Assembly (NCBI RefSeq): GCF_937927635.1
Contig: NZ_CALBRW010000024.1
Location: 43,600 to 107,599, forward strand
Source of the DNA: an uncultured Microbacterium sp.
GTDB taxonomy: Bacteria; Actinomycetota; Actinomycetes; Actinomycetales; Microbacteriaceae
Reading direction: 5' to 3'
Length of the DNA: 64,000 bases
Shown: in pieces, positions 25,945 through 34,712 of the stretch
How the letters are laid out: each line of letters begins with the position of its first letter
Numbering within the stretch: the stretch's first letter is position 1
Notes under the pieces: generated by a model
Told to the model about the DNA's origin: nothing
The model's database searches: none
What the model saw: only the letters and a program-made list of their open reading frames with translations
Translations under genes and position numbers: made by a program

Positions 25945-27090
25945 ATGACCGTTCACCACGTCGTCATCCTCGGTGCCGGGGCCGCAGGTGTCGCCGCCGC
26001 ACGGGTTCTCTCGCGCCGCGACGGTGTTGCCGTCACCCTCGTCGCCCGCACCGATGAGACCCCCTACATCCGCATGCACATCACAGGCATCGCTTTCGGC
26101 CCGACCCTCGCGGAGAGCATCCAGGCGCACCTGCCCGAGATCACTGTCGTCCGCGACACCGTCACCAGTGTCGACCGGTTCACCCGGACGGTTCGGCTGA
26201 GCACGGAAGCTCCGCTGTCGTTCGACTCACTCATCGTGGCCACCGGCAGCCACCCCCGCCCGCTGGATCCCGCCCTCCCCGGTGTCGATGATCCCGCCGT
26301 CACCCCGAGAACTCTCACCCTGCACACCCTCGACGACGCCGACAGGATCCGGAGCATCCTTACGCACCGGCCCGGCCCGAAACGGGTTGCCGTCTACGGG
26401 GGCGGATTCACTGGGGCGGAGACCGTCTCTGCCCTCCGCGAGGCGGGACACCACGCTGCCCTGATCAGCCGTGCCCGCATTCCCGGACAGGCCGCATTCG
26501 GCACGCTCCTCGCCGCCCGCATAGCGGACACGCACCGCGGGCGCGTCACGACCTTCCTCGGCCGCACGATCACCGAGCTCCATGACCGCGGCCCCCTGTT
26601 GGGAATCACGTTGGACGACACGACCACCCTCTCGGCGGACCTGCTCATCATCGCGCTGGGGAGCTTCCCGACCGGACCCCACCCGTTCATCCGCGGAGTC
26701 GACGTCGACGACCACCTGCGCTCGGGTACACCAGGCATCTACGGCGCCGGCGGCGCCGCGACGCATCATGACGACCACCTCGGCACCTGGCGCATCGACC
26801 ACTGGGCCGACGCGGCCGCGCAGGGCGCCCACGCGGCGGCCGCCCTGCTGCACGACCACCTCGACGGTGACGACCCCGGCCCGTACCGACCGCGCAGCCC
26901 GTACGGCGCGCTGATCCACGGCACGGCGATCTCCGGCATCGGCTACACCACCACCACGAACGAGCACATCTTCCCCGACGACACTCTTGTCATGCACATG
27001 GCGGGCGACACGATCGTCGGCGTCACCGGAGTCGACCAAGTCACCGCGGTGCATCAGAATGCGGCACGGCTGCACGAGGCGGCGGTATGA
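25945..27090 (+). CDS. FAD-dependent pyridine nucleotide-disulfide-type oxidoreductase 1
   Basis: A 381-residue flavoprotein. FAD binding shows as VVILGAGAAGVAAARVLSRR at the N-terminus, NAD(P)H binding as VAVYGGGFTGAETVSALREAGH near residue 151, and the second FAD motif as GIYGAGGAATH. No redox CxxxxC pair is present, so it is closer to NADH-rubredoxin or nitrite reductase-type enzymes than to mercuric reductase. It shares long motifs (RTDETPY, WRIDHW, DAAAQG) with the flavoprotein at 30274, and each follows a YHS gene, which suggests a duplicated module. Substrate unknown. Confidence 0.78.
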   Translation: MTVHHVVILGAGAAGVAAARVLSRRDGVAVTLVARTDETPYIRMHITGIAFGPTLAESIQAHLPEITVVRDTVTSVDRFTRTVRLSTEAPLSFDSLIVATGSHPRPLDPALPGVDDPAVTPRTLTLHTLDDADRIRSILTHRPGPKRVAVYGGGFTGAETVSALREAGHHAALISRARIPGQAAFGTLLAARIADTHRGRVTTFLGRTITELHDRGPLLGITLDDTTTLSADLLIIALGSFPTGPHPFIRGVDVDDHLRSGTPGIYGAGGAATHHDDHLGTWRIDHWADAAAQGAHAAAALLHDHLDGDDPGPYRPRSPYGALIHGTAISGIGYTTTTNEHIFPDDTLVMHMAGDTIVGVTGVDQVTAVHQNAARLHEAAV

Positions 27091-28334
27091 GCGCACCCAC
27101 CCGGATCAGCCGCGCACGCGGCGGCTTCTGTCTCAGCGTCACCGGCACCGTGCTGCTGATGGCCGCGGCATCCGCACCCTCTCCCTTCTACCCTCAGCTC
27201 ATCCAAGACCTGCAGCTGCCGCCGGTCGCCGCCACCGTCATCTTCGCCATCTACGCCATCCCCCTCCTGATCGCACTCCTCGTGCTCGGATCCGCGTCCG
27301 ACCGGTTCGGGCGCCGCCGCGTCCTGGTCTTCGGAGCTCTCCTACTCGCTGCCAGCCTGCTGCTGTTCTGGGCAGCCGACTCCTTCACCGCACTGCTCGC
27401 CGCCCGCGCGCTGCAGGGGCTGGCGGCAGGACTGCTCATCCCCGCCATGAACGCAATGATGGTGGATTTCGAACCTGCCGGCCGGCCGGGGGCCGCCGCA
27501 CTGGCCAACACCGCCGCCCCGATGGCCGGGCTCGGCATCGGGGCGATCTCCGCGGCAGGACTACTCGATCTGCATGGCATCGACGCCGGCACCGTCTTCC
27601 TGGTCCTGGCCGCCCTGTTCGTCCTGATTGCCGGAACCGCCGGGATCATCCCGGAACCGCACCACGCGCAGTTGCGTGATGAGCGCCGCACCCCGCGAAG
27701 GCGGGAGCGGATCTCCGCCCCGACCAGACGCGTCCTCTTCTCCGTCGTCCCGGCCGTGATCGCTGGATGGGTCACCAACGGGATGTTTCTCGCGCTGGGC
27801 ACGGTGATCATCGCCACTCAGTTCGCGGCTCATACCCACGTCGAGGAAGCCCTGTCGATCCTCGTGCTGGCCGCGGCCGGAGTCGCCGCGGCGCTCCTGC
27901 TGCACCGCTCCCGCCCGCGACGCATCAGCCTGTTCGGCAGCGTCTCCCTAGGTCTGGGCACACTGTTCAGCGTGCTCGCCCTGTCCGTGCACAGCTTCCC
28001 CGGCTACCTCGCCAGCGTCGCGATCGTCGGGGCGGGCTTCGGCACCGCCTTCATGGGCGCGATGCGTACTCTGCTGCCGCACGTGGATCCCGAGCAGCGA
28101 GCGAGAGTCATGGCGGTCATCTACACGATCTCCTACCTCGCCATGTCCGTCCCCACCGTGCTGGCCGGACTCCTCGTGCCCCTGCTCACCCTCCCCGGTG
28201 CCGCGATCGCGCTCGGTGCGGTGGTCGTGCTGCTGAGCGGCACCGCCACCGTCGCCCGGCTACGGCTGACCGACCGTGCCGGTGCCGATTCAACATCTGT
28301 GTCTCCTCATCAGAAAGGAACCGTGAGATCATGA
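27087..28334 (+). CDS. MFS transporter
   Basis: A 415-residue membrane protein with about 12 hydrophobic segments. The MFS signature GSASDRFGRRRVLV lies between helices 2 and 3, and helix 4 begins LAARALQGLAAGLLIPAMNA. It belongs to the drug-proton antiporter type by pattern. It overlaps the flavoprotein gene by ATGA and ends 3 bp inside the start of the multicopper oxidase gene (shared ATGA), so all three are co-translated. Whether it moves a metal complex, a siderophore-like chelator or a drug cannot be told. Confidence 0.82.
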   Translation: MSAPTRISRARGGFCLSVTGTVLLMAAASAPSPFYPQLIQDLQLPPVAATVIFAIYAIPLLIALLVLGSASDRFGRRRVLVFGALLLAASLLLFWAADSFTALLAARALQGLAAGLLIPAMNAMMVDFEPAGRPGAAALANTAAPMAGLGIGAISAAGLLDLHGIDAGTVFLVLAALFVLIAGTAGIIPEPHHAQLRDERRTPRRRERISAPTRRVLFSVVPAVIAGWVTNGMFLALGTVIIATQFAAHTHVEEALSILVLAAAGVAAALLLHRSRPRRISLFGSVSLGLGTLFSVLALSVHSFPGYLASVAIVGAGFGTAFMGAMRTLLPHVDPEQRARVMAVIYTISYLAMSVPTVLAGLLVPLLTLPGAAIALGAVVVLLSGTATVARLRLTDRAGADSTSVSPHQKGTVRS

Positions 28335-29851
28335 CAGCTCCCACCTCCCGCCCACCGCTGCTGGTGACCAGGCGAGGCTTCCTCTCCCTCGGAGTGGGTG
28401 CCGTTGCCATCGCCGCTCTCGCCTCCTGCACGCCCGCCCCCGCCTGGGTGCCGCCCACTGGGGGCGCCGTTGACCGCACGGAGAAGGACCGGCGCAGCAC
28501 CGGCCGCGTCGTCACCGCGAGCCTGACCGCTGCGGCCGCGACCCTGGACCTGGCTGGGAAGCCAGCCTCCACGTTCTCCTACGGCAGCATCCCCGGCCCC
28601 GTGATCCGCGTTCGCGCCGGCGACACCCTTCAGGCCACCGTCCGCAACGACCTTCCCTTCGACACGTCCGTGCACTGGCACGGGCTCGCGCTGCGCAACG
28701 ACATGGACGGCGTCCCCCCGCTCACCCAGCAGCCCATCGCCGCCGACGACTCCTTCCGGTACGAGTTCATCGCTCCCGATCCGGGCACGCACTGGTTCCA
28801 CCCGCACGTCGGCGCACAGCTGGACAGCGGCCTGTACGGCGTCGTGGTCGTCGAGGACCCGAACGAACCGCTCCGCTACGACGACGAGTGGGTCATCGTC
28901 CTCGACGATTGGCTCGACGGGGTCACCGCCACCCCCGACGAGGTGCTCGAGCAGCTGCGCAAGGGGATGGGGGACATGGGCGGGATGGAGGACATGTTCA
29001 TGCGAATGGGCAACATGCTGATGGGCGCGAACTCCGACCTGCTCGGCGGTGACGCCGGCGACGTCTACTACCCGCACTACCTGATCAACGGCAAACCCGC
29101 CGCCGACCCCGCCCAGTTCACCGGCACCCCCGGGTCCCGGGTCCGGATCCGCCTGATCAACGCCGGCGGAGACACCGCCTTCCGGGTCGCGCTCGGCGGG
29201 CACCGCCTCACCGTCACCCACACCGACGGGTACCCCGTCGACCCGGTCGAGGTCGACAGCGTCCTGCTGGGGATGGGCGAACGCTACGACGTGCTCGTCA
29301 CCCTCGGCGACGGGGTGTTCCCGTTCATCGCCGACGCCGAAGGCAAACGCGAACGCGGCTTCGCGCTCGTCCGCACCGGCGGCGGGCAGGCTCCGGCCGC
29401 GGACGTGCAGATCACCGAGCTGGGGGAGGGCTCCCAGGTGGCGACCGCCGAGCTGCTGGCCGCGGCCTCCGCGGTCACCCTCGGACGGCGTGACGTCGAC
29501 CGCACGATCGCGCTGACCCTCACCGGCAGCATGGCCGCCTACGACTGGGGCTTCAACGGCCGCCAGTTCGACATGCACGACCCACTCCGCGACGCGCACC
29601 CGCTCACCGCGGGCGAACGGGTGCGGCTGACCGTCACCAACGACACCGACATGTGGCACCCGTTCCACCTGCACGGGCACACCTACCAGCACACCGGCGG
29701 CGGCCCCCGCAAAGACACCTCCATCGTGCTTCCCAAGCAAACGCTCGAGCTGGAGTTCGACGCCGACAATCCCGGACGGTGGATGGCCCACTGCCACAAC
29801 ATCTACCACGGCGAGGCCGGCATGATGACCGTCCTCGCCTACCGCCAATGA
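28331..29851 (+). CDS. Tat-exported multicopper oxidase
   Basis: A 506-residue three-domain oxidase. The N-terminus TRRGFLSLG is a twin-arginine signal, ending near ALASC, a possible lipobox. Copper sites are HWHG (near residue 115), HWFHPH (near 153), HPFHLHGHTYQH (near 441) and HCHNIYHGEAGM (near 486). A Met-rich insertion (GMGDMGGMEDMFMRMGNMLM, residues about 216-236) is typical of cuprous oxidases such as CueO and should bind Cu(I). It would oxidise toxic Cu(I) to Cu(II) outside the membrane. AAAGGAA lies upstream of the ATG at 28331. Confidence 0.92.
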   Translation: MTAPTSRPPLLVTRRGFLSLGVGAVAIAALASCTPAPAWVPPTGGAVDRTEKDRRSTGRVVTASLTAAAATLDLAGKPASTFSYGSIPGPVIRVRAGDTLQATVRNDLPFDTSVHWHGLALRNDMDGVPPLTQQPIAADDSFRYEFIAPDPGTHWFHPHVGAQLDSGLYGVVVVEDPNEPLRYDDEWVIVLDDWLDGVTATPDEVLEQLRKGMGDMGGMEDMFMRMGNMLMGANSDLLGGDAGDVYYPHYLINGKPAADPAQFTGTPGSRVRIRLINAGGDTAFRVALGGHRLTVTHTDGYPVDPVEVDSVLLGMGERYDVLVTLGDGVFPFIADAEGKRERGFALVRTGGGQAPAADVQITELGEGSQVATAELLAAASAVTLGRRDVDRTIALTLTGSMAAYDWGFNGRQFDMHDPLRDAHPLTAGERVRLTVTNDTDMWHPFHLHGHTYQHTGGGPRKDTSIVLPKQTLELEFDADNPGRWMAHCHNIYHGEAGMMTVLAYRQ

Positions 29852-29895
29852 GGTAGCCCCGGACGGGAATAGCAGGCGGCACCCGCCTGTTGTGA

Positions 29896-29910
29896 TACCC
29901 ATACGGGGTA
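29896..29910 (+). promoter_or_regulatory. CsoR operator upstream of second YHS gene
   Basis: TACCCATACGGGGTA has the same layout as the sites at 21684 and 47634. It is followed directly by TACGCT (29911-29916), a probable -10 element, so a bound repressor would cover the promoter. It controls the YHS-flavoprotein-copB unit. Confidence 0.82.
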
Positions 29911-29992
29911 TACGCTAGGGGAGTCCCAGGCGCACACCGTGCCGGACCGACGGCCATCCCGCCGTCGACCACCGACAGAAAGAACACCCGCC

Positions 29993-30205
29993 ATGAGCCA
30001 CGACCACGACCACCACCACGAGGCCCCCGCCGACGCGGACGATGTCGTCGTCTGTCCCGTGATGCCCGGCAGCACCGTCAGCAAGAGCGTCGCCGAAGCC
30101 CAGGGCCTGTACCGGGACTACGAAGGCGAGCGGTACTGGTTCTGCTGCGCCGCGTGCGGTCCGCTCTTCGACGCCGACCCCGAAAAGTACGTCAAGGCCG
30201 CCTGA
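29993..30205 (+). CDS. YHS-domain cysteine-rich protein 2
   Basis: A 70-residue paralogue of the product at 25297. The N-terminus is His-rich (MSHDHDHHHE), then comes the YHS core VVVCPVMPGSTVSKSV and YWFCCAACGPLFDADPEKY. Histidines and four clustered cysteines point to copper binding in the cytoplasm. It is the first gene after the second CsoR operator, so it should be strongly copper-induced. It probably buffers Cu(I) or hands it to the ATPase at 31920. Confidence 0.8.
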   Translation: MSHDHDHHHEAPADADDVVVCPVMPGSTVSKSVAEAQGLYRDYEGERYWFCCAACGPLFDADPEKYVKAA

Positions 30206-30273
30206 CGGCCAGCCCTTCGGGGCCCGAGAGCCGCCGTGTCCTCGGGCCCCACCATCAGCCATCAAGGAGCGAA

Positions 30274-31482
30274 ATGTCCCCCCAGAAGGTTCTCGTCCTG
30301 GGTGCCGGCGCCGCCGGCACGTCCGCTGCCCGCGTTCTCGCGGGCTCGGATGCGGTGACCGTCACCCTGATCGGCCGCACCGACGAAACCCCCTACAACC
30401 GCACCCTCGTGAACAAGGGAGTCGCGATCGGCTTGCTGACTCCCGAACAGGCCGTCATCCCCGGCGTCGAAGCGCTCGGTGACACCGTCCTCGAGGTAGA
30501 CACGGACACGAAGACGGTGCGGTTCGCGTCCGGCCGTGTCGAGGACTACGACGCACTCATTCTCGCCACCGGCAGTGTGCCACGCCTCCCCGGAGACAGC
30601 GTTCGCGGGGCCTCATCGGACCGAATCACCACGCTGCACTCTCTGGATGACGCCATCGCGGTCCGGAATCTTCTCACCGGCCTCGGACGGCCCGCGCAGG
30701 TGGTCATCTCCGGTGCCGGGCTTGTCGCCGCGGAGACCGCAACACTGCTGCGCGAACGTGGGCATCAGATCACCCTCCTCGCCCGCACACAGACCCCCGG
30801 TGCCACCGTGTTCGGCGACGAGCTCGCGCAGCGGCTGGCCACCGCGCACCAGCAGCACCTGGACACCGCATTCGGTCGCACGCTGACCGCGGTCCGTGAA
30901 ACCGGCGACCGCCTCGAGCTGACATTCGATGACGGCACCGAGCTGCCCGCCGACCTGCTGATCGTGGCGCACGGCACCACCCCCACCGCACCGTCCCCCT
31001 GGGACGGGCCTGTGGCGGTCGACGACAGCCTGCGCGCCGCGGCCGCGCACGTCTACGCCGCCGGCGGTGTCGCCGTGCACGATGACCCCACCCTGGGCGT
31101 GTGGCGGATCGATCACTGGTCCGACGCGGCCGCGCAGGGCGAGCACGCCGCCCGCACCCTCCTCGCCGATCTCGGCGCGGGGGAGCAGCCCGGCAGCTAC
31201 CAGCCCCGCGCCCCGTTCACCGCCACCGTCCACGGCGCGATGATCGCCGGGGCCGGACTGACCAGTGACCACACCAGCAGCCGCACGGAGAGCACCGACC
31301 CACTGGTGATCATTCAGCAGCGCGACGGTCTCCCGGTGGGTGTGCTCGGCTTGGACGCCGCCCCCGCCGTCTTCGGCTGGATGCCCAAGCTCTACACCCC
31401 CGCCGCTCCTGACGCGGAAGCCCTCGCCTCCACCGGGACCGGCACGGCAGACTCGAACAACCACACGGCACAGGGAACTTGA
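30274..31482 (+). CDS. FAD-dependent pyridine nucleotide-disulfide-type oxidoreductase 2
   Basis: A 402-residue flavoprotein with FAD motif VLVLGAGAAGTSAARVL, NAD(P)H motif VVISGAGLVAAETATLLRERGH near residue 148 and C-terminal FAD motif VYAAGGVAVHDD. It shares RTDETPY, WRIDHW and DAAAQGEHAA with the flavoprotein at 25945. No catalytic cysteine pair is seen. AAGGAG precedes the ATG. It lies in the operon driven by the second CsoR operator, between the YHS protein and the copper ATPase, so it could reduce or keep reduced a copper carrier; that is inference. Confidence 0.78.
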   Translation: MSPQKVLVLGAGAAGTSAARVLAGSDAVTVTLIGRTDETPYNRTLVNKGVAIGLLTPEQAVIPGVEALGDTVLEVDTDTKTVRFASGRVEDYDALILATGSVPRLPGDSVRGASSDRITTLHSLDDAIAVRNLLTGLGRPAQVVISGAGLVAAETATLLRERGHQITLLARTQTPGATVFGDELAQRLATAHQQHLDTAFGRTLTAVRETGDRLELTFDDGTELPADLLIVAHGTTPTAPSPWDGPVAVDDSLRAAAAHVYAAGGVAVHDDPTLGVWRIDHWSDAAAQGEHAARTLLADLGAGEQPGSYQPRAPFTATVHGAMIAGAGLTSDHTSSRTESTDPLVIIQQRDGLPVGVLGLDAAPAVFGWMPKLYTPAAPDAEALASTGTGTADSNNHTAQGT

Positions 31483-31485
31483 CTG

Positions 31486-31881
31486 ATGATCGACCCGCAG
31501 GCACGTTCAGAGGACCACCGCGACCTCCAGGCGATCGAGCACGCCCGTCGTGCGCTGGCCGAGGGAGCGAGTCAGCAGGTCTTCAACGGCGACCTGGCCC
31601 GTGCCGCTCGCATCCTGGTGCAGGTAAGCGCTCAATACGTCGCACAGGAAGCGGAGGTCACCAGGGATGAGCTGCGTGACTTCGAGAAGGGGGGAGACCG
31701 GATGTCTAGCGAGCAGCAAAGCCGGCTCCGCGCCGCGCTCGAGTCCCTAGGCGCCGAGTTTCTCCCTGACGACGGACCTGACGGCGGGTATGGCGTGCGG
31801 CTGAAGTTCGGCCGCTCCAAGATCTATTCGCTCGACCGCTGGGAAGGCGAAGGCGGCACGACAGCTCAGAACAGGGTGTGA
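31486..31881 (+). CDS. hypothetical protein between flavoprotein and copB
   Basis: A 131-residue soluble protein, helical in the first 85 residues and with a small beta-like end (GGYGVRLKFGRSKIYSLDRWEG). It has no cysteine, few histidines and no membrane segment. The start at 31486 follows the previous stop by 3 bp, so it is co-transcribed with the CsoR-controlled genes. No family is recognised. Confidence 0.6.
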   Translation: MIDPQARSEDHRDLQAIEHARRALAEGASQQVFNGDLARAARILVQVSAQYVAQEAEVTRDELRDFEKGGDRMSSEQQSRLRAALESLGAEFLPDDGPDGGYGVRLKFGRSKIYSLDRWEGEGGTTAQNRV

Positions 31882-31919
31882 GATCACACTCGTTCCCTTT
31901 GGACGATGAGGAGCAGACC

Positions 31920-34178
31920 ATGACAGATCCCAACGCACACGACCACTCGCGCCACCAGAGCGCGGGGGGCGAAGCCCTCGCTGATGGGCATGAGGGGCAC
32001 GGTGCCGCCACAACACAGACCCACGACGCGATGAGCTCAGCCCGCACCTCGAGCGCCGAGCACGCTGGGCACGCGGCCGGGATGGATCACGCTGGCCACA
32101 GCGCCCAGGGCGGACACACCGGCCACGGCGCTGAGATGGATCACGCTGGGCATGCGGGCGGGATGGACCACTCCGGGGGAGGCCATGGCGGTCACGCCGG
32201 GCACGGCGACCACGTCGGGCAGTTCCGGCGGCTGTTCTGGATCAACCTGATCATCGCCGTCCCCGTGGTGGCGTTCTCCCCGATGTTCGCGATGATCCTC
32301 GGCTACGAGGTCCCCGGCTGGGCACGGTTCATCGCCCCGGTGCTCGGCACCGTCATGTACGGGTGGGGCGGGTGGCCGTTCCTGACCGGCGCGGTCAGCG
32401 AGCTGCGCTCCCGCAAGCCCGGCATGATGCTGCTGATCGGCCTGGCGATCACGGTCGCGTTCTTCGCGTCCTGGGGTGCCACCCTCGGGCTGCTGCACCA
32501 CGAGCTCGAGTTCTGGTGGGAGCTGGCGCTGCTGATCGTGATCATGCTGCTCGGTCACTGGATCGAGATGCGCTCCCTCGCACAGACCAGCTCCGCGCTG
32601 GACACCCTGGCCGCGCTGCTGCCCGATGAGGCCGAGCGGGTCGAAGGGGACCAGATCGTCAAGGTCTCACCCGCCGACCTGGCCGTCGGCGATGTCGTCG
32701 TGGTCCGCCCCGGCGGCAGCGTCCCCGCCGACGGCAAGATCGTCGACGGCCGCGCCGACATGGACGAGTCCATGGTCACCGGCGAGTCCCGCCCGGTCGC
32801 CCGCGGCACCGGCGACCCGGTCACCGCCGGCACCGTCGCCACCGACTCCGGCCTGCGGGTGGAGGTCACCGCCACCGGCGATGAAACCACCCTCGCCGGC
32901 ATCCAGCGGCTGGTCACCGATGCGCAGAACTCCTCCTCCCGCGCGCAGCGGATCGCGGACCGTGCCGCGGCCCTGCTGTTCTGGTTCGCGCTGATCGCCG
33001 CCGCCATCACCGCGGTGGTGTGGACCCTCGTCGGCAACCCCGACGAAGCCGTCGTCCGCACCATCACCGTCCTGGTCATCGCCTGCCCCCACGCGCTGGG
33101 CCTCGCGATCCCCCTGGTGGTCTCCATCGCCACCGAGCGCGCCGCCCGCGGCGGGGTGCTGGTGAAGGACCGGCTCGCGCTGGAGAGCATGCGCACCGTC
33201 GACACCGTCCTGTTCGACAAGACCGGCACCCTCACCAAGGGTGAGCCCACCGTCTCCGCCGTGGAACCGGTCGGTGACCTGGACGCTGACCAGGTGCTCG
33301 CGATCGCCGCCGCCGCCGAAGCCGACAGTGAGCACCCGCTCGCCAAGGCCATCGTCCGCGCCGCGCAGGAGAAGAACCTCACCCTACCCAAGGCAACCGG
33401 GTTCACCTCCTCACCCGCGGTCGGCGTCACCGCCACCGTCGACGGTGCGGAGATCCGCGTCGGCGGACCCCGCCTGCTCGAAGAGGTCGGCGCCCGTGAG
33501 GTCGACCAGGCTGACAACTGGCGTGGCGAGGGCGCGATCATCCTGCACGTCACCCGCGACGGGAAAGTCATCGGCGGGCTCAAGCTCGCCGACGAGATCC
33601 GTCCCGAGTCCCGCGAAGCCGTCGAGGCGCTGCACAAGCTGGGCGTGCAGGTGGTCATGATCACCGGCGACGCCGAAGCCGTCGCGAACGCCGTCGGCAC
33701 CGAGCTGGGCATCGACCGGGTGTTCGCGCACGTGCGCCCCGAGGACAAGTCCAGCAAGGTCGCCGAGCTGCAGAAGGAAGGCCGCAAGGTCGCCATGGTC
33801 GGAGACGGCGTCAACGACGCCCCCGCCCTCGCACAGGCCGACGTCGGCATCGCGATTGGCGCCGGCACGGACGTCGCGATCGCCTCCGCCGGAGTGATCC
33901 TCGCCAGCTCCGACCCCCGGTCGGTGCTGTCGGTGATCCAGCTCTCCCGCGCGGCGTACGGGAAGATGAAGCAGAATCTGTGGTGGGCTGCAGGCTACAA
34001 CCTGATCTCCGTGCCGCTCGCCGCCGGCGTGCTCGCCCCGATCGGGTTCGTCCTTCCCATGTCGGTCGGCGCGATCCTGATGTCACTGTCCACCGTCGTG
34101 GTCGCCCTGAACGCGCAGCTACTGCGCCGAATCGACCTCACACCCGAAGCGAGCACCCGCGCGGTCCTCGACCGCTGA
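31920..34178 (+). CDS. copB: CopB-type copper P1B ATPase with His-rich N-terminus
   Basis: A 752-residue exporter. The first 100 residues are extremely rich in His, Gly and Met, with repeats of MDHAGH and GHGG, replacing the usual metal domain. The transport motif is ACPHAL near residue 388, the CPH variant of the CopB class, with DKTGT near 433 and GDGVND near 628. CopB-type pumps export Cu(I) or Cu(II) and often act beside CopA. The ATG at 31920 gives the complete His-rich tail. The canonical CsoR gene follows 15 bp later. Confidence 0.92.
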   Translation: MTDPNAHDHSRHQSAGGEALADGHEGHGAATTQTHDAMSSARTSSAEHAGHAAGMDHAGHSAQGGHTGHGAEMDHAGHAGGMDHSGGGHGGHAGHGDHVGQFRRLFWINLIIAVPVVAFSPMFAMILGYEVPGWARFIAPVLGTVMYGWGGWPFLTGAVSELRSRKPGMMLLIGLAITVAFFASWGATLGLLHHELEFWWELALLIVIMLLGHWIEMRSLAQTSSALDTLAALLPDEAERVEGDQIVKVSPADLAVGDVVVVRPGGSVPADGKIVDGRADMDESMVTGESRPVARGTGDPVTAGTVATDSGLRVEVTATGDETTLAGIQRLVTDAQNSSSRAQRIADRAAALLFWFALIAAAITAVVWTLVGNPDEAVVRTITVLVIACPHALGLAIPLVVSIATERAARGGVLVKDRLALESMRTVDTVLFDKTGTLTKGEPTVSAVEPVGDLDADQVLAIAAAAEADSEHPLAKAIVRAAQEKNLTLPKATGFTSSPAVGVTATVDGAEIRVGGPRLLEEVGAREVDQADNWRGEGAIILHVTRDGKVIGGLKLADEIRPESREAVEALHKLGVQVVMITGDAEAVANAVGTELGIDRVFAHVRPEDKSSKVAELQKEGRKVAMVGDGVNDAPALAQADVGIAIGAGTDVAIASAGVILASSDPRSVLSVIQLSRAAYGKMKQNLWWAAGYNLISVPLAAGVLAPIGFVLPMSVGAILMSLSTVVVALNAQLLRRIDLTPEASTRAVLDR

Positions 34179-34193
34179 CCGAAGGAACCGGCC

Positions 34194-34508
34194 ATGTCCA
34201 CACCCACCGTCGACACGACGCACACCACTCACGGGTACATCACCGACAAAGACAAGTACCTGAACCGGCTCAAGCGCATCGAGGGTCAGGCGCGCGGGAT
34301 CTCGAAGATGGTCGATGACGAGAAGTACTGCATCGACATCCTCACCCAGATCAGCGCCCTCACCAGCGCCCTGCAGGCCGTCGCGATCGGGCTGCTCGAC
34401 GATCACCTCAAGCACTGTGTGATCGACGCAGCCCGGATGGACGGCGACCAGGCCGAGCAGAAGATCAAGGAAGCCAGCGACGCGATCGCCCGTCTGGTCA
34501 GGTCCTAA
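34194..34508 (+). CDS. csoR: CsoR copper-sensing repressor
   Basis: A 104-residue canonical CsoR. Cys46, His71 and Cys75 give the C-x24-H-x3-C copper site, in YCIDILTQI and DDHLKHCV. Apo-CsoR binds the GC-rich pseudo-palindromes found at 21684, 29896 and 47634; Cu(I) binding releases it. The gene follows copB by 15 bp, with GAAGGAA as ribosome site, so it lies in the operon it represses. Confidence 0.92.
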   Translation: MSTPTVDTTHTTHGYITDKDKYLNRLKRIEGQARGISKMVDDEKYCIDILTQISALTSALQAVAIGLLDDHLKHCVIDAARMDGDQAEQKIKEASDAIARLVRS

Positions 34509-34564
34509 CCCGGACCAGACGGACGACCGTCCGGCCTCCCCCGCCCCGCGTCGGGCGGGAACCT

Positions 34565-34635
34565 GGTGCCTTGGCCGAGCGGCGAGGCAGCGGCCTGCAA
34601 AGCCGCCCAGACGGGTTCGACTCCCGTAGGCACCT
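34565..34635 (+). tRNA. tRNA-Cys (GCA)
   Basis: A 71-base cloverleaf. The acceptor stem GGTGCCT pairs with AGGCACC (34628-34634), with discriminator T at 34635. The anticodon loop CTGCAAA carries GCA, and the T loop GGTTCGACTCC is standard. CCA is not encoded. It is an unusual cargo within a copper island. No duplicated 3' end that would mark it as an attachment site is visible in the window. Confidence 0.93.
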
Positions 34636-34640
34636 CGAGG

Positions 34641-34681
34641 CGACCGACATGCTACCCGCGACGGAAGTGGGATGTCGGTCG
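34641..34681 (+). terminator. hairpin between tRNA-Cys and GAPDH-like gene
   Basis: CGACCGACAT (34641-34650) and ATGTCGGTCG (34672-34681) are perfect 10-bp arms around a 21-base loop. The structure may terminate or protect the tRNA transcript, or act as an attenuator in the leader of the gene at 34713. No U tract follows. Confidence 0.5.
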
Positions 34682-34712
34682 AGGAGCAGGGTCCAGAGAG
34701 AGGAGCGCCATC

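Noticed and set aside
25297..30205. c-type cytochrome motifs in the YHS proteins
   Set aside because: The Cys-rich stretches read FCCAGCG and FCCAACG, without the His of CxxCH.
34565..34635. tRNA-Cys as integration site
   Set aside because: No second copy of the tRNA 3' end and no adjacent integrase were found; the recombinases lie 24 kb away.
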